From the NCBI GenBank assembly GCA_034111645.1, contig JAWUWW010000041.1, forward strand, positions 1 to 64,000: DNA of 64,000 nucleotides. The letters run 5' to 3'. The position numbers were made by a program, and so were the translations under genes. Position 1 is the first letter of the stretch. Each line of letters begins with the position of its first letter. Below, piece after piece: positions 54,972 through 64,000 of this stretch. The notes beneath the pieces were generated by a model that was not told the DNA's origin, did no database searches, and worked only from the letters and a program-made list of their open reading frames with translations. The DNA comes from CANLBN01 sp034111645 (lineage in GTDB: Bacteria > Pseudomonadota > Gammaproteobacteria > Pseudomonadales > Cellvibrionaceae).

Positions 54972-56123
54972 TTACCGACCTAAAAAGTTACCTTTAATTT
55001 CATCATCTTTTTCAACAGCTAATTCGTCCGCAGCATTTGACAAATATTCTGAATCCGACTCTGACGCTAACTTTATGAGCAAGCGAAGATCATTGTTAGA
55101 ATCTGCATGAGCAAGAGCATCCTCATAGGTAATTTCACCTGCATCATAGAGCTCATATAGCGCCTGATCAAACGTCTGCATGCCAACTTCAGTTGATTTT
55201 TTCATTAACTCTTTAAGGTCACCCACTCGACCTTTACGGATCAAGTCAGATGCTAAGGGTGTATTGAGCAATATTTCTATACATGCTCGTCGGCCATTGC
55301 CGTCGGGTGTTGGAATCAACTGCTGGGCAACCATCGCCTTGAGGTTAAGCGATAAATCCATCCATAACTGTTGATGTCTGTCAGCAGGGAAAAAGTGCAG
55401 AATTCGATCAAGTGCTTGGTTAGCATTATTGGCGTGGAGGGTACACAAACATAAATGGCCCGTTTCAGCAAAAGCGATCGCATGCTCCATTGTCTCACGG
55501 GTACGCACCTCACCAATCATAATAACATCGGGAGCTTGTCGTAATGTATTTTTTAATGCGGTCTCAAACGATTCTGTGTCAAGACCCACTTCTCGTTGAG
55601 TAATAATACAACCTTGATGCTGATGAATAAATTCGATGGGGTCTTCAATAGAAATAATATGGCCCTTACTATTTTTATTTCGATGCCCAACCATTGCCGC
55701 AAGCGAGGTTGATTTACCGGCTCCTGTTGCGCCTACAAAAATAATTAAACCGCGCTTCGTCATTGCTAATTGTTTAATGATTTCTGGAAGACCCAAGCCA
55801 TCAACCGTTGGAATCGTAGTTTCGATACGACGCAGAACCATGCCTGCTAAATTGCGCTGATAAAATGCACTGCAGCGGAAGCGGCCGATTCCCCGCGCAC
55901 TAATGGCAAAATTTAATTCCTTAGTTTTTAAAAATTCAGCGCGCTGACCTTCGTTCATTACACCAAGCACTAGCTCGCGACATTTTTCGGGCGTCAGCTT
56001 GGTACTCATTAGAGGCATCACGCGCCCATTTAGCTTGATCGATGGTGGCAAGCCGGCGGTGATAAATAAATCAGACGCACCTTTATCAACCATCGTCTTT
56101 AATAATTTATCAAATTCCATCAC
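54972..56123 (-). CDS. pilU: Type IV pilus retraction-associated ATPase PilU
   Basis: A 383-residue PilT-like secretion ATPase. The Walker A is VGATGAGKSTS, the Asp box ISIEDPIEFIHQHQG and the Walker B MIGEVRTRETM; TLHANNANQALDRI follows. The length, the C-terminal extension and position after pilT distinguish it from PilT. PilU supports PilT-dependent retraction under load. It lies 55 bp after pilT. Confidence 0.95.
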   Translation of the reverse strand: MMEFDKLLKTMVDKGASDLFITAGLPPSIKLNGRVMPLMSTKLTPEKCRELVLGVMNEGQRAEFLKTKELNFAISARGIGRFRCSAFYQRNLAGMVLRRIETTIPTVDGLGLPEIIKQLAMTKRGLIIFVGATGAGKSTSLAAMVGHRNKNSKGHIISIEDPIEFIHQHQGCIITQREVGLDTESFETALKNTLRQAPDVIMIGEVRTRETMEHAIAFAETGHLCLCTLHANNANQALDRILHFFPADRHQQLWMDLSLNLKAMVAQQLIPTPDGNGRRACIEILLNTPLASDLIRKGRVGDLKELMKKSTEVGMQTFDQALYELYDAGEITYEDALAHADSNNDLRLLIKLASESDSEYLSNAADELAVEKDDEIKGNFLGR

Positions 56124-56178
56124 ATTTCCTCATACAGTTCTGTTTCTAATGCCAATGTTAGTTGACCTACAACTTATC

Positions 56179-57213
56179 TTAAAAGTTATCAGGAATCTTC
56201 GCTTTTTCACGCGCAACATCTCGAGAAATAACATGCCGCGCAACCAAGTCACCTAAACACTGATCCATAGTCTGCATACCAATCGATGCACCTGTTTGAA
56301 TAGCCGAATACATTTGCGCTACTTTATCTTCACGAATCAGATTACGGATAGCAGGGCTACCGCGCATAATTTCATGAGCAGCCACTCGACCGCCAGACGT
56401 TTTCTTCATTAGTGTTTGCGAAACAACAGCCTCTAAAGATTCGGCTAACATAGAACGCACCATATCTTTTTCTGCGGCCGGGAATACATCGATGATACGG
56501 TCAATAGTTTTTGCAGCTGATGTGGTATGTAGCGTACCTAAAACCAAATGCCCTGTTTCTGCAGCCGTCAGTGCAAGACGAATAGTTTCTAAATCGCGCA
56601 GCTCGCCTACAAGAATAATATCGGGATCTTCACGCAAAGCCGATCGCAGAGCCTCAGAGAAGCCATGGGTGTCTCTGTGAACCTCACGTTGGTTGATAAG
56701 ACATTTTTTACTTTCATGAACAAATTCGATGGGATCTTCAATGGTTAGGATATGTTCATATTTAGTGTCATTGATATAATCAACCATCGCCGCCAAGGTT
56801 GTTGATTTACCCGAGCCCGTAGGTCCTGTCACTAACACTAAGCCTCTAGGCACGGAAACCACATCACGAAATACCTGCCCAAGGCCTAGGTCTTCCATTG
56901 TCAGTACCTTAGAGGGAATCGTACGAAATACGGCCGCCGCACCGCGGTTTTGATTAAATGCATTAACCCTAAAACGCGCTACACCTGGCACTTCAAAAGA
57001 AAAATCCGTCTCGAAAAACTCTTCGTAATCTTTACGCTGCTTATCGTTCATAATGTCGTAGATAAGCGCATGTACGGCTTTGTGATCCATTGCGGGCAAA
57101 TTAATGCGGCGAATGTCACCATCAATCCGAATCATTGGCGGCAAACCACCAGAAATATGTAAATCGGAAGCGCCTTGTTTGGCACTAAATGCAAGTAGTT
57201 CGGTAATATCCAT
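56179..57213 (-). CDS. pilT: Type IV pilus retraction ATPase PilT
   Basis: A 344-residue hexameric ATPase that depolymerises the pilus. It begins MDITELLAFSAKQGASDLHISG. Walker A is TGPTGSGKSTT, the Asp box TIEDPIEFVHESK and the Walker B LVGELRDLETI; the C-terminal helix carries the AIRNLIREDK motif. With PilU it is the motor downstream of the Pil-Chp system at 32-44 kb. The pilus assembly genes (pilB, pilC and pilin) are not in the window. Confidence 0.97.
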   Translation of the reverse strand: MDITELLAFSAKQGASDLHISGGLPPMIRIDGDIRRINLPAMDHKAVHALIYDIMNDKQRKDYEEFFETDFSFEVPGVARFRVNAFNQNRGAAAVFRTIPSKVLTMEDLGLGQVFRDVVSVPRGLVLVTGPTGSGKSTTLAAMVDYINDTKYEHILTIEDPIEFVHESKKCLINQREVHRDTHGFSEALRSALREDPDIILVGELRDLETIRLALTAAETGHLVLGTLHTTSAAKTIDRIIDVFPAAEKDMVRSMLAESLEAVVSQTLMKKTSGGRVAAHEIMRGSPAIRNLIREDKVAQMYSAIQTGASIGMQTMDQCLGDLVARHVISRDVAREKAKIPDNF

Positions 57214-57460
57214 AGTCTTTATCTTAGGTTTATTAATCGTTATTCAAATCAATACTTCGTGCTACAAAATTATATTTGAAGTATTGTATGGTGAAACTAT
57301 GAGATTTTAATTCATTATTACTAATTTTGCTTAACCAAATACAAACTATAGCCGTTATTGAAGCCTTAAATCTTAGCGCGTGCAAATAAATTAATGTTCT
57401 GTGGTCTATTTGGCCATAAATAAGCGAAAATTATTCCGTAAAGATCAAAGAAACATAATT

Positions 57461-58159
57461 ATGTCAAACACTGAAGCTCAGCTAAAAGATCGACTCAAGC
57501 ATACTCGACAAGTTATCAAAGACATTTCATCCACCTATAATCGCCAACAAAGTGAGATTCAACTGCTTGCTGTTAGCAAAACACGAGCGGCTGATGAATT
57601 AAGAACAGCTTTTAACCTAGGGCAAACAGCGTTTGGTGAAAACTATTGTCAAGAAGCACTAGATAAACAACAACAATTATTAGATTTAGACATCGAATGG
57701 CATTTTATAGGGCCAATACAGTCAAACAAAACTCGCGACATTAGTACACACTTCAACTGGGTGCACAGTGTAGACCGACTAAAAATTGCCAAGCGACTTA
57801 GTGATCAGAGACCACCCGAGCTGCCCCCACTCAATATTTGCCTGCAAGTGAATATCGACAGAGAGGCTAGCAAATCAGGAATCGCACCTGAGGATATCAT
57901 CTCACTTGCTAATGAAATTATGCAATTACCCAAAATAAATTTACGCGGTTTAATGGTAATACCTGCACCTAGAGATAGTTTTGAGGAACAATTTGAGACA
58001 TTTAAGCGCGTCCGCGATATTATGCAAACTATTCCAACAATGGATACTCTTTCTATGGGTATGTCGGGAGACATGGAGGCTGCAATTGCAGCGGGATCGA
58101 CCATAGTACGCGTTGGAACAGCTATTTTTGGCGAAAGAGCAGCTAAAAAGCAGAACTAA
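57461..58159 (+). CDS. yggS: PLP homeostasis protein YggS
   Basis: The start is set at 57461 (MSNTEAQLKDRLKH), giving 232 residues as in the family; the frame is open further upstream. The PLP-binding lysine lies in LLAVSKTRA near residue 40; FGENYCQEALDK, WHFIGPIQSNKT and LSMGMSGDMEAAI follow. YggS binds PLP and helps balance vitamin B6 and amino acid metabolism, with no known enzymatic reaction. Divergent from pilT; proC follows after 139 bp. Confidence 0.93.
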   Translation: MSNTEAQLKDRLKHTRQVIKDISSTYNRQQSEIQLLAVSKTRAADELRTAFNLGQTAFGENYCQEALDKQQQLLDLDIEWHFIGPIQSNKTRDISTHFNWVHSVDRLKIAKRLSDQRPPELPPLNICLQVNIDREASKSGIAPEDIISLANEIMQLPKINLRGLMVIPAPRDSFEEQFETFKRVRDIMQTIPTMDTLSMGMSGDMEAAIAAGSTIVRVGTAIFGERAAKKQN

Positions 58160-58298
58160 GCCATAGATAATAAGTATGAATTGATCAATTTGTAGTGATT
58201 TAATGTTAACGTCGGCTTTAGATAAACAACTTGGTGCACGATTAAATTAGCTAAATAGTATTATATGCAACCATTCAATAACTGAAAGAAATGATCTT

Positions 58299-59123
58299 AT
58301 GGAAACCATTACGTTTATTGGCTCTGGAAACATGGCAAGCAGCATTATTGGTGGGCTGATTGCAGATGGCTATCCGCCTCATGCCATAACTGCTTGCGAT
58401 ACTAATGAAGGCGTACTCGAAAAAATCGCCGAACAGTTTGGTATTAATACCAGCACCGATAACGCTAAGGCGACAGCTAACACAAATGTTATTGTGCTTG
58501 CAGTAAAGCCACAAGTATTAAAAAGTGTTGCCCTTGATCTTGCTCTTAGCGTCAGTAATAACCCAAAGAAGCCGATTGTTATATCTATTGCTGCAGGTAT
58601 CACAAGTTCATCACTATGCCGCTGGATAGGCAGTCGCACTGCGGTTATTCGCTGTATGCCAAATACCCCAGCGCTTGTTCAAAAGGGGACTACCGGACTT
58701 TATGCAAATGAATTTGTTTCGGCTATGCAAAGAGAAATTGCCGAAAAACTTATGTTGGGTGTTGGCAGTGTCATTTGGCTAGAGTCTGAAGAGCTGATTG
58801 ATGCGGTTACCGCAGTTTCGGGTAGTGGACCCGCTTATTTCTTTTTGCTAATGGAAGCGATGATTGATGCCGGTATAAAACAAGGTCTTACTTTGGACCA
58901 AGCCACCAAACTTACCCTACAGACGGCATCGGGGGCCGCAAAGCTTGCCCAAAACAGTGATGTGAGTGTAGATGAACTGCGTCGACGCGTAACCTCACCC
59001 GGTGGCACCACAGAGGCCGCCATTGTCGCGTTCGAAGCCGCAGGTTTTAGTAAGATGGTTAATGACTCATTAACGGTGTGTGCCTTACGCTCTAAAGCAA
59101 TGGGCGATGAGTTTGACGAATAG
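58299..59123 (+). CDS. proC: Pyrroline-5-carboxylate reductase
   Basis: A 274-residue NAD(P)H enzyme making proline. The Rossmann motif IGSGNMASSIIGGL is at residues 6-19, IRCMPNTPALVQKG follows, and the C-terminal dimer part has VSGSGPAYFFLLMEAMIDAG and RRRVTSPGGTTEAA. All family landmarks and the length are normal. It is in the yggS-proC-yggT series. Confidence 0.97.
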   Translation: METITFIGSGNMASSIIGGLIADGYPPHAITACDTNEGVLEKIAEQFGINTSTDNAKATANTNVIVLAVKPQVLKSVALDLALSVSNNPKKPIVISIAAGITSSSLCRWIGSRTAVIRCMPNTPALVQKGTTGLYANEFVSAMQREIAEKLMLGVGSVIWLESEELIDAVTAVSGSGPAYFFLLMEAMIDAGIKQGLTLDQATKLTLQTASGAAKLAQNSDVSVDELRRRVTSPGGTTEAAIVAFEAAGFSKMVNDSLTVCALRSKAMGDEFDE

Positions 59124-59161
59124 AATATTAGTGATTGTTTAATTTTTAATAATGGGATTTT

Positions 59162-59710
59162 ATGGATAAGTTGACACAAATTGGAGCCTTACTGGTTCAA
59201 TTTTTCTTTTACGCGTATATTTTAATTGTTGTTTTGCGTTTTCTTCTGCAAGTAGTTCGCGCAGATTTTTACAACCCGCTATCGCAATTTATTGTGAGCG
59301 CAACCAATCCAATACTTATCCCCTTGCGAAAAGTTATACCCGGCTTATTTGGCATTGATGTCGCCAGTATTGTGCTGGCCATTTTACTGCAAATGCTGGC
59401 TTTACAATTACTATTTTTATTAGCTGGTGGGGGTGGAATTTATCCTATAGTGCCTCTTATATTTGGGTCTGCCATAAAGCTTATTGGCCTTGTGCTTAAC
59501 ATCTATTTTTACTCTTTTATTATTTTAGTGGTTATTAGTTGGGTTGCACCACATACACAAAACCCTGCTATATCTATTGTTCATGGTTTAACAGAGCCCG
59601 TGTTGCGCCCTATTCGTAAACTGTTGCCATCAATGGGCGGTCTCGATTTTTCGATAATGATTGCGATGCTCGGCATACTTGTGATCAAAATTGTATTAGG
59701 CGTTAACTAG
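59162..59710 (+). CDS. yggT: YggT family membrane protein
   Basis: A 182-residue integral membrane protein made of two repeats, each with membrane helices and the family signature: FYNPLSQFIVSATNPILIPLRKVIPG in repeat 1, and NPAISIVHGLTEPVLRPIRKLLP in repeat 2. It has roughly four transmembrane segments. YggT proteins are linked with ion homeostasis or membrane protein assembly; the role is not firmly known. Position after proC is standard. Confidence 0.93.
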   Translation: MDKLTQIGALLVQFFFYAYILIVVLRFLLQVVRADFYNPLSQFIVSATNPILIPLRKVIPGLFGIDVASIVLAILLQMLALQLLFLLAGGGGIYPIVPLIFGSAIKLIGLVLNIYFYSFIILVVISWVAPHTQNPAISIVHGLTEPVLRPIRKLLPSMGGLDFSIMIAMLGILVIKIVLGVN

Positions 59711-59915
59711 CTCTCCGTTGACAATTAATGATAGTCTGATCATCACCAAAAACTCATCTTGTGAGAGACCTTAAAAATCGCAGATGTTGTCTGTTGCCGT
59801 ATTGCTCCAATAAAATACTACTCGAGTATGGCTTAGGAGCCTTGCGGTAACTGCCTTTCACACTTAGACTGCATCCATATTTAATCATCACTTTTTAATA
59901 CTTACAGAATAAATA

Positions 59916-61091
59916 ATGGATGAATTTCCTCAGGGTAGTGTTGGCCTAGTCCAACCAAAAATACAACGCTTTGATGAGCCACTCCATCTGGCCAACGGAC
60001 GCGTGCTGCCTGATTTCCAATTAATTTATGAAACTTATGGCGAGCTAAATAACGCTAAAAGTAATGCTGTTCTAATCTGTCATGCATTATCTGGCGATCA
60101 CCACGCTGCGGGCTTTTATAGCAAAGATGATAAGCAACCTGGCTGGTGGGATAATTACATCGGACCTGGCAAGGCCATTGATACCAATGAATTTTTTGTT
60201 GTATCGCTCAATAATATTGGCGGCTGTAATGGCTCTACTGGGCCGCTCACTATTAATGAAGAGACCGGTAAGCCATGGGGAGCTGACTTTCCTACGCTGC
60301 GTGTACGCGACTGGGTAGAAACACAAAAACATCTAGCAGATATGCTTGGCATTAAGCGATGGGCTGCTATTGTTGGTGGCAGTCTTGGCGGGATGCAGGC
60401 GATGCGCTGGGCGATAGAATATCCTGATCGTGTTGGTCACTGCGTCGTTATTGCATCTGCATTAAAATTAACCGCACAAAATATTGCCTTCAATGAAACT
60501 GCTCGGCAAGCCATTATGGCTGATCCAAATTTTTTTAATGGCAAATATTATGAGCACAACTCTATTCCAAAAAATGGGCTAGCTGTTGCACGAATGATCG
60601 GTCATATTACCTATTTATCAAGTGATGGGATGGGTGAAAAATTTGGCAGAGAACTCCGCTCTGGTAGTTTCTCATTGGGTTGTGATGATCCATTAGAGTT
60701 TGAGATTGAAAGTTATCTTCGCTACCAAGGCGCAAAATTCTCTACACAGTTCGATGCAAACTCCTACATACTGATGACGCGCGCATTAGATTATTTTGAT
60801 CTCGCTCGAGAATATCAGCACAATGCAATTGATGCTTTTAGTCACGCAATGTGTAAATTTTTAGTGATCTCTTTTACAACCGACTGGCGTTTTTCTCCCA
60901 AACGATCAAAAGAGATCGTTCAGGCTTTGCTGCACGCCAAAAAATCAGTCAGTTATGCAGAAATAGAATCGAGTCATGGTCACGATGCATTTTTAGTACC
61001 CAACAAACGCTATAACGATGTTTTTAATAGCTTCATGAAAAATGTCGCCGCCGATAGCAAAAGTATCAACACCAAACAAGGAGAACATTGA
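59916..61091 (+). CDS. metX: Homoserine O-acyltransferase MetX
   Basis: A 391-residue alpha/beta hydrolase acylating homoserine for methionine synthesis. The nucleophile elbow is GGSLGGMQA, the acid and histidine lie in SFTTDWRFS and SSHGHDAFL, and LNNIGGCNGSTGP is conserved. The acyl donor may be acetyl- or succinyl-CoA; gammaproteobacterial MetX enzymes of this clade are often succinyltransferases, so the donor is left open. Its stop overlaps the metW start by one base. The 205-bp leader upstream has a palindrome TACTCGAGTA (59819-59828) but no recognisable riboswitch. Confidence 0.94.
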   Translation: MDEFPQGSVGLVQPKIQRFDEPLHLANGRVLPDFQLIYETYGELNNAKSNAVLICHALSGDHHAAGFYSKDDKQPGWWDNYIGPGKAIDTNEFFVVSLNNIGGCNGSTGPLTINEETGKPWGADFPTLRVRDWVETQKHLADMLGIKRWAAIVGGSLGGMQAMRWAIEYPDRVGHCVVIASALKLTAQNIAFNETARQAIMADPNFFNGKYYEHNSIPKNGLAVARMIGHITYLSSDGMGEKFGRELRSGSFSLGCDDPLEFEIESYLRYQGAKFSTQFDANSYILMTRALDYFDLAREYQHNAIDAFSHAMCKFLVISFTTDWRFSPKRSKEIVQALLHAKKSVSYAEIESSHGHDAFLVPNKRYNDVFNSFMKNVAADSKSINTKQGEH

Positions 61092-61684
61092 TGCGTATTG
61101 ACCTCGACATTATTAGTTCTTATATAAAAAATAACCAAGATGTATTGGATCTAGGTTGTGGCGATGGTGAATTATTAAAATTGCTCCGCGAGCAAAAAAA
61201 TATTAATGGTATAGGTCTAGAAAATAATCACGACAAAATATTCGAATGTATAGAAAAAGGAATCGCCGTTGTCGAACACGATCTCGATAAAGGCCTGCAA
61301 CAATTTGACAATAATAGCTATGATGTTGTTATTATGACTTTAGCACTTCAAGCTATGCAACGTCCTGATCACGTCCTCGACGAGATGTTGCGGATTGGCA
61401 ATGAATGCATTGTAACTTTTCCAAATTTTGGTCATTGGCGTGCTCGCCTTCATCTAATGTTATATGGTGAAATGCCGGTCTCAGACCTACTACCTTATCA
61501 ATGGTACGATACGCCCAACATTCACTTTTGTACTGTTAAAGATTTTGAGAACTTATGTGCGACTAAAAATATTTCTGTCATCCATAAAGAGATGGTTTAC
61601 GAAAATACAATGACATCTTTTTTATGCAAAATGTTACCTAATTTATTTAGTGAAACTGCAATTTATCATTTAACGCGAAATTAA
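61091..61684 (+). CDS. metW: Methionine biosynthesis protein MetW
   Basis: The ATG at 61091 overlaps the metX stop as TGATG, giving translational coupling; 197 residues. A SAM-binding Rossmann motif VLDLGCGDGELLKLL lies near residues 18-32, with the MetW-specific TFPNFGHWRARL and TPNIHFCTVKDFE. MetW is needed together with MetX for efficient homoserine acylation in several bacteria; the biochemistry is not fully resolved. Confidence 0.94.
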   Translation: MRIDLDIISSYIKNNQDVLDLGCGDGELLKLLREQKNINGIGLENNHDKIFECIEKGIAVVEHDLDKGLQQFDNNSYDVVIMTLALQAMQRPDHVLDEMLRIGNECIVTFPNFGHWRARLHLMLYGEMPVSDLLPYQWYDTPNIHFCTVKDFENLCATKNISVIHKEMVYENTMTSFLCKMLPNLFSETAIYHLTRN

Positions 61685-61685
61685 T

Positions 61686-62168
61686 ATGACATTATTCTTT
61701 ACAAAAATTAATATTTTCACGAAAACGATCTCTTTTTCTTGGGTTGTTTTTTTATCTATAGTTTTTAGTTTGTTATCTGTAAATAGCTATGCACAAAAAA
61801 ATACATCTTATGAGTTAGACGATCATATTATTTATTATAATGTTTTTAGCAGTACACTGATTCCATCTGATATTGCTAAAATATATAATCTCGTACGCGC
61901 AAAAGATCAAGCCTATGTCAATGTGGCGCTTGTTAAAAAAACAGGTGGCAATGGTATTGCAGCAACTGTATCGGGCTATCATCGTAATTTGATGCAACAA
62001 AAATTTGAATTAGATTTTATGGAAATTAAAGAGCAAACGGCCACTTATTATTTAGCACCCATTCGTTTTATTAACGAAGAGATTCTCCACATTGACATTA
62101 CTGTTGAAAACTTAGATAAGACTGACTCTGGAACGCTGACAATTACAAAAAAATTATATAAAGATTAG
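61686..62168 (+). CDS. DUF4426-like secreted protein
   Basis: A 160-residue protein starting one base after the metW stop. The signal sequence is FSWVVFLSIVFSLLSVNSYA, with cleavage near residue 36. The mature part (YYNVFSSTLIPSDIAKIYNL, then VNVALVK) resembles the DUF4426 family found at this locus in Pseudomonas. Periplasmic location is expected. Function unknown; cotranscription with metXW is likely from the spacing. Confidence 0.83.
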   Translation: MTLFFTKINIFTKTISFSWVVFLSIVFSLLSVNSYAQKNTSYELDDHIIYYNVFSSTLIPSDIAKIYNLVRAKDQAYVNVALVKKTGGNGIAATVSGYHRNLMQQKFELDFMEIKEQTATYYLAPIRFINEEILHIDITVENLDKTDSGTLTITKKLYKD

Positions 62169-62198
62169 ACTCCTCATTTAACGGATTATATTGGCTTC

Positions 62199-62828
62199 AT
62201 GTTAGATAAATTATTACCCTCAAAAATCATACTGGCCAGTAATAATGCGGGAAAACTTCGTGAGTTTAAAAATTTATTCTCAAGTATTGATATAAATATT
62301 GTTCCACAATCTGAATTTGGCGTCGAAGATGCTATCGAAGACGGACTTAGCTTTGTCGAAAATGCAATCATAAAATCTAGGCATGCCTGTAAGATTACTA
62401 AGCATGCTGCCATTGCAGATGATTCAGGGATAGAGATAGATGCATTAAATGGCGAGCCCGGTATTTTTTCCGCGCGTTTTTGTGGCGAGCATGGCAATGA
62501 TAAAGGCCACAATGAATTAGTTTTAAAAAAAATGGCCGGCATACCTCATCAACAACGCACGGCTCGTTTTCAATGTGTTCTCGCTTATATGCGTCATCAA
62601 TCCGATCCAACGCCGTTAGTTTGCCAGGCGAGCTGGGAAGGGTTTATTTTGGAAGAAGAGCGGGGTGACAATGGCTTTGGATATGATCCTATTTTTTTTG
62701 TTCCTGAAAATAATTGTTCCTCTGCACAGCTTCCTAAAGACTTAAAAAATAGCATTAGCCATAGAGCTAAAGCTTTACAGGTTTTACTTGCGGCTTTAAA
62801 AGAAAAATATTTTGCCTCTTTTGATTAA
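62199..62828 (+). CDS. rdgB: XTP/dITP diphosphatase RdgB (HAM1 family)
   Basis: A 209-residue house-cleaning pyrophosphatase removing xanthine and inosine triphosphates. The substrate loop is ILASNNAGKLREF at residues 10-22, followed by FVENAIIKSRHACKITKHAAIADDSG and GFGYDPIFF, then SHRAKA near the C-terminus. It lies in the metW-rdgB-hemW run, 30 bp after the DUF4426-like gene and six before hemW. Confidence 0.95.
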   Translation: MLDKLLPSKIILASNNAGKLREFKNLFSSIDINIVPQSEFGVEDAIEDGLSFVENAIIKSRHACKITKHAAIADDSGIEIDALNGEPGIFSARFCGEHGNDKGHNELVLKKMAGIPHQQRTARFQCVLAYMRHQSDPTPLVCQASWEGFILEEERGDNGFGYDPIFFVPENNCSSAQLPKDLKNSISHRAKALQVLLAALKEKYFASFD

Positions 62829-62834
62829 AATAAG

Positions 62835-64000
62835 ATGAATAATCAGTCGCTACTTTCGCTGCCGCCATTATCACTTTACGTGCATATTCCTTGGTGCATA
62901 AAAAAATGCCCCTATTGTGACTTCAACTCTCATACTAGTAGTAATATTCCTGAAGAAGAATATACCAATATTATTATTCAAGATATGCAACAAGAAATTG
63001 ATTGGCTAGCAGGGCGAAAGTTACAGAGCATTTTTTTTGGTGGCGGCACGCCTAGTTTATTTGCTGCAAAATCAATAGGCAAAATTATTCATTCGGCTGA
63101 AAAACTTTTTGGTTTTACGTCAGACATAGAGATAACACTTGAAGCAAACCCTGGCACCTTTGAGCAAAATAAATTTAATGACTTTTTTTATGCCGGCGCT
63201 AATCGACTTTCTATTGGCATTCAAAGTTTTAACCCTTCACATCTAAAAATTCTTGGCCGTATTCACTCAAGTGATGAGGCTATACGCTCTCTCGAAATTG
63301 CTAAAAAAGCAGGCTTTGACAATATTAATATTGATTTAATGCACGGTCTACCACAACAGACTGTAGCGCAAGCGAGTAATGATATTCGTCAAGCGATAAA
63401 TCTTGCTCCACAACATATCTCTTGGTATCAATTAACTATTGAGCCTAATACTGTTTTTTATAAACAGCCACCCCCATTGCCTGCAGATGAGGAATTAGCG
63501 GATATACAAGATGAAGGTATGCATTTGTTAGCCGAGGGGAATTTTCATCAATATGAAGTTTCTGCTTTTTCTAAACCAAGCTATCAATCAAAACATAATA
63601 TAAATTATTGGTCATTTGGTGATTACATTGGCATTGGCGCTGGTGCTCATGGAAAATTTACTGATATAACTAATCAACGCATAATTCGTCGGCAAAAAAC
63701 ACGCAAGCCCGAAGATTACCTCAATAAAAATTCTAGTGCGAACCAACAAAATATTGCCTCTTTCAAAGAGATAATTGTCCCTCAAGATGAATTAATTTTA
63801 GAGTTTTTGATGAACACTTTACGTTTAAATAATGGCGTACCAAAATATATTTTTGAGGCTTATACTGGCTTATCGCTAAATTTACTGGAGGATGCATTAA
63901 GGCCTTTAATTCAACAGGGTTTAGTAGAGCCTATCGATCATCAAATAAAAACCACGGCTTTAGGCCAACGTTTTTTAAACACTATACTCACAAGTTTATA
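62835..64000 (+). CDS. hemW: Radical SAM heme chaperone HemW (3' end cut at last codon)
   Basis: The frame opens at ATG 62835 and runs 388 codons to the window end, where only TA of the next codon is present. That codon is probably the stop, as the protein has the full family length. The radical SAM cluster motif is WCIKKCPYC (CX3CX2C) near residues 21-29. FFGGGTPSLF, DLMHGLPQQT and IGIGAGAHGKF follow. HemW is a heme-trafficking relative of coproporphyrinogen dehydrogenase HemN and lacks the extra cysteine of that enzyme's CX3CX2CxC motif. It is the last gene in the rdgB operon here. Confidence 0.95.
   Translation, partial: MNNQSLLSLPPLSLYVHIPWCIKKCPYCDFNSHTSSNIPEEEYTNIIIQDMQQEIDWLAGRKLQSIFFGGGTPSLFAAKSIGKIIHSAEKLFGFTSDIEITLEANPGTFEQNKFNDFFYAGANRLSIGIQSFNPSHLKILGRIHSSDEAIRSLEIAKKAGFDNINIDLMHGLPQQTVAQASNDIRQAINLAPQHISWYQLTIEPNTVFYKQPPPLPADEELADIQDEGMHLLAEGNFHQYEVSAFSKPSYQSKHNINYWSFGDYIGIGAGAHGKFTDITNQRIIRRQKTRKPEDYLNKNSSANQQNIASFKEIIVPQDELILEFLMNTLRLNNGVPKYIFEAYTGLSLNLLEDALRPLIQQGLVEPIDHQIKTTALGQRFLNTILTSL

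Noticed and set aside
59711..59915. Possible SAM-type riboswitch before metX
   Set aside because: The leader has a short palindrome but no match to the SAM or SAH riboswitch cores that I can recall, and no terminator or anti-terminator pair.
1..64000. tRNA, rRNA and CRISPR features
   Set aside because: No cloverleaf with a GTTCRA loop, no rRNA-like conserved block and no regularly spaced repeat array was seen on reading the intergenic regions; a covariance-model scan would be decisive.

Overview
The window is chromosomal DNA of a low-to-moderate GC gammaproteobacterium, densely coding and almost all housekeeping. Gene order resembles two blocks of Pseudomonas aeruginosa recalled from memory: roughly cyaA-cyaY-comM-rep-cycB ... 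coaBC-algC-argB-pyrE-crc-gmk-rpoZ-spoT, and hemW-rdgB-metW-metX-yggT-proC-yggS-pilT-pilU-yqgF-yqgE-tonB-gshB-pilGHIJK-chpABC. Together with PilT/PilU, the Chp system, Crc, AlgC and MetX/MetW, this points to the Pseudomonadales/Cellvibrionales part of the class. The genus cannot be fixed from the sequence.

Layout. (1) 1-4.5 kb: an accessory catabolic region with the 3' end of a tartrate/D-malate dehydrogenase-like gene, a LysR regulator, a semialdehyde dehydrogenase and a 3-hydroxyisobutyrate/tartronate-semialdehyde-type reductase. A 164-bp MITE-like element with terminal inverted repeats lies between the first gene and the LysR gene. (2) 4.6-6.6 kb: a methyl-accepting chemotaxis protein gene broken by an apparent 14-nt deletion in its signalling tip. 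(3) 6.7-10.5 kb: gmk-rpoZ-spoT, then coaD. (4) 10.8-24 kb: cytochrome c5, rep, comM, cyaY, cyaA, a roughly 1-kb spacer with a 56-codon small ORF, a YHS protein, purC, mutM, rpmG, rpmB and radC. (5) 24-32 kb: coaBC, algC (long membrane-anchored form), argB, slmA, a DUF4124-like gene, pyrE and crc. (6) 32-44 kb: the complete Pil-Chp chemosensory cluster (chpC, chpB, chpA, pilK, pilJ, pilI, pilH, pilG), which controls type IV pilus twitching and surface signalling. gshB and a tonB-like gene follow on the other strand. (7) 46.3-53.4 kb: an insertion relative to the conserved order, with a decayed HNH endonuclease gene, a MinD/FlhG-like ATPase with a long C-terminal tail, an HDOD-GAF-histidine kinase and a REC-PAS-GGDEF-EAL protein. 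Codon use here is richer in G and C than in the flanks. (8) 53.9-64 kb: yqgE, ruvX, pilU, pilT, yggS, proC, yggT, metX, metW, a DUF4426-like gene, rdgB and hemW (cut by the window end at its last codon).

How the parts relate. The Pil-Chp cluster and the PilT/PilU motors are two halves of the type IV pilus machinery. The inserted kinase/c-di-GMP/MinD-like genes sit between them, so a role in surface behaviour is a reasonable but unproven idea. This insert is the best candidate here for something not well described. No tRNA, rRNA, CRISPR array or intact transposase gene was seen.
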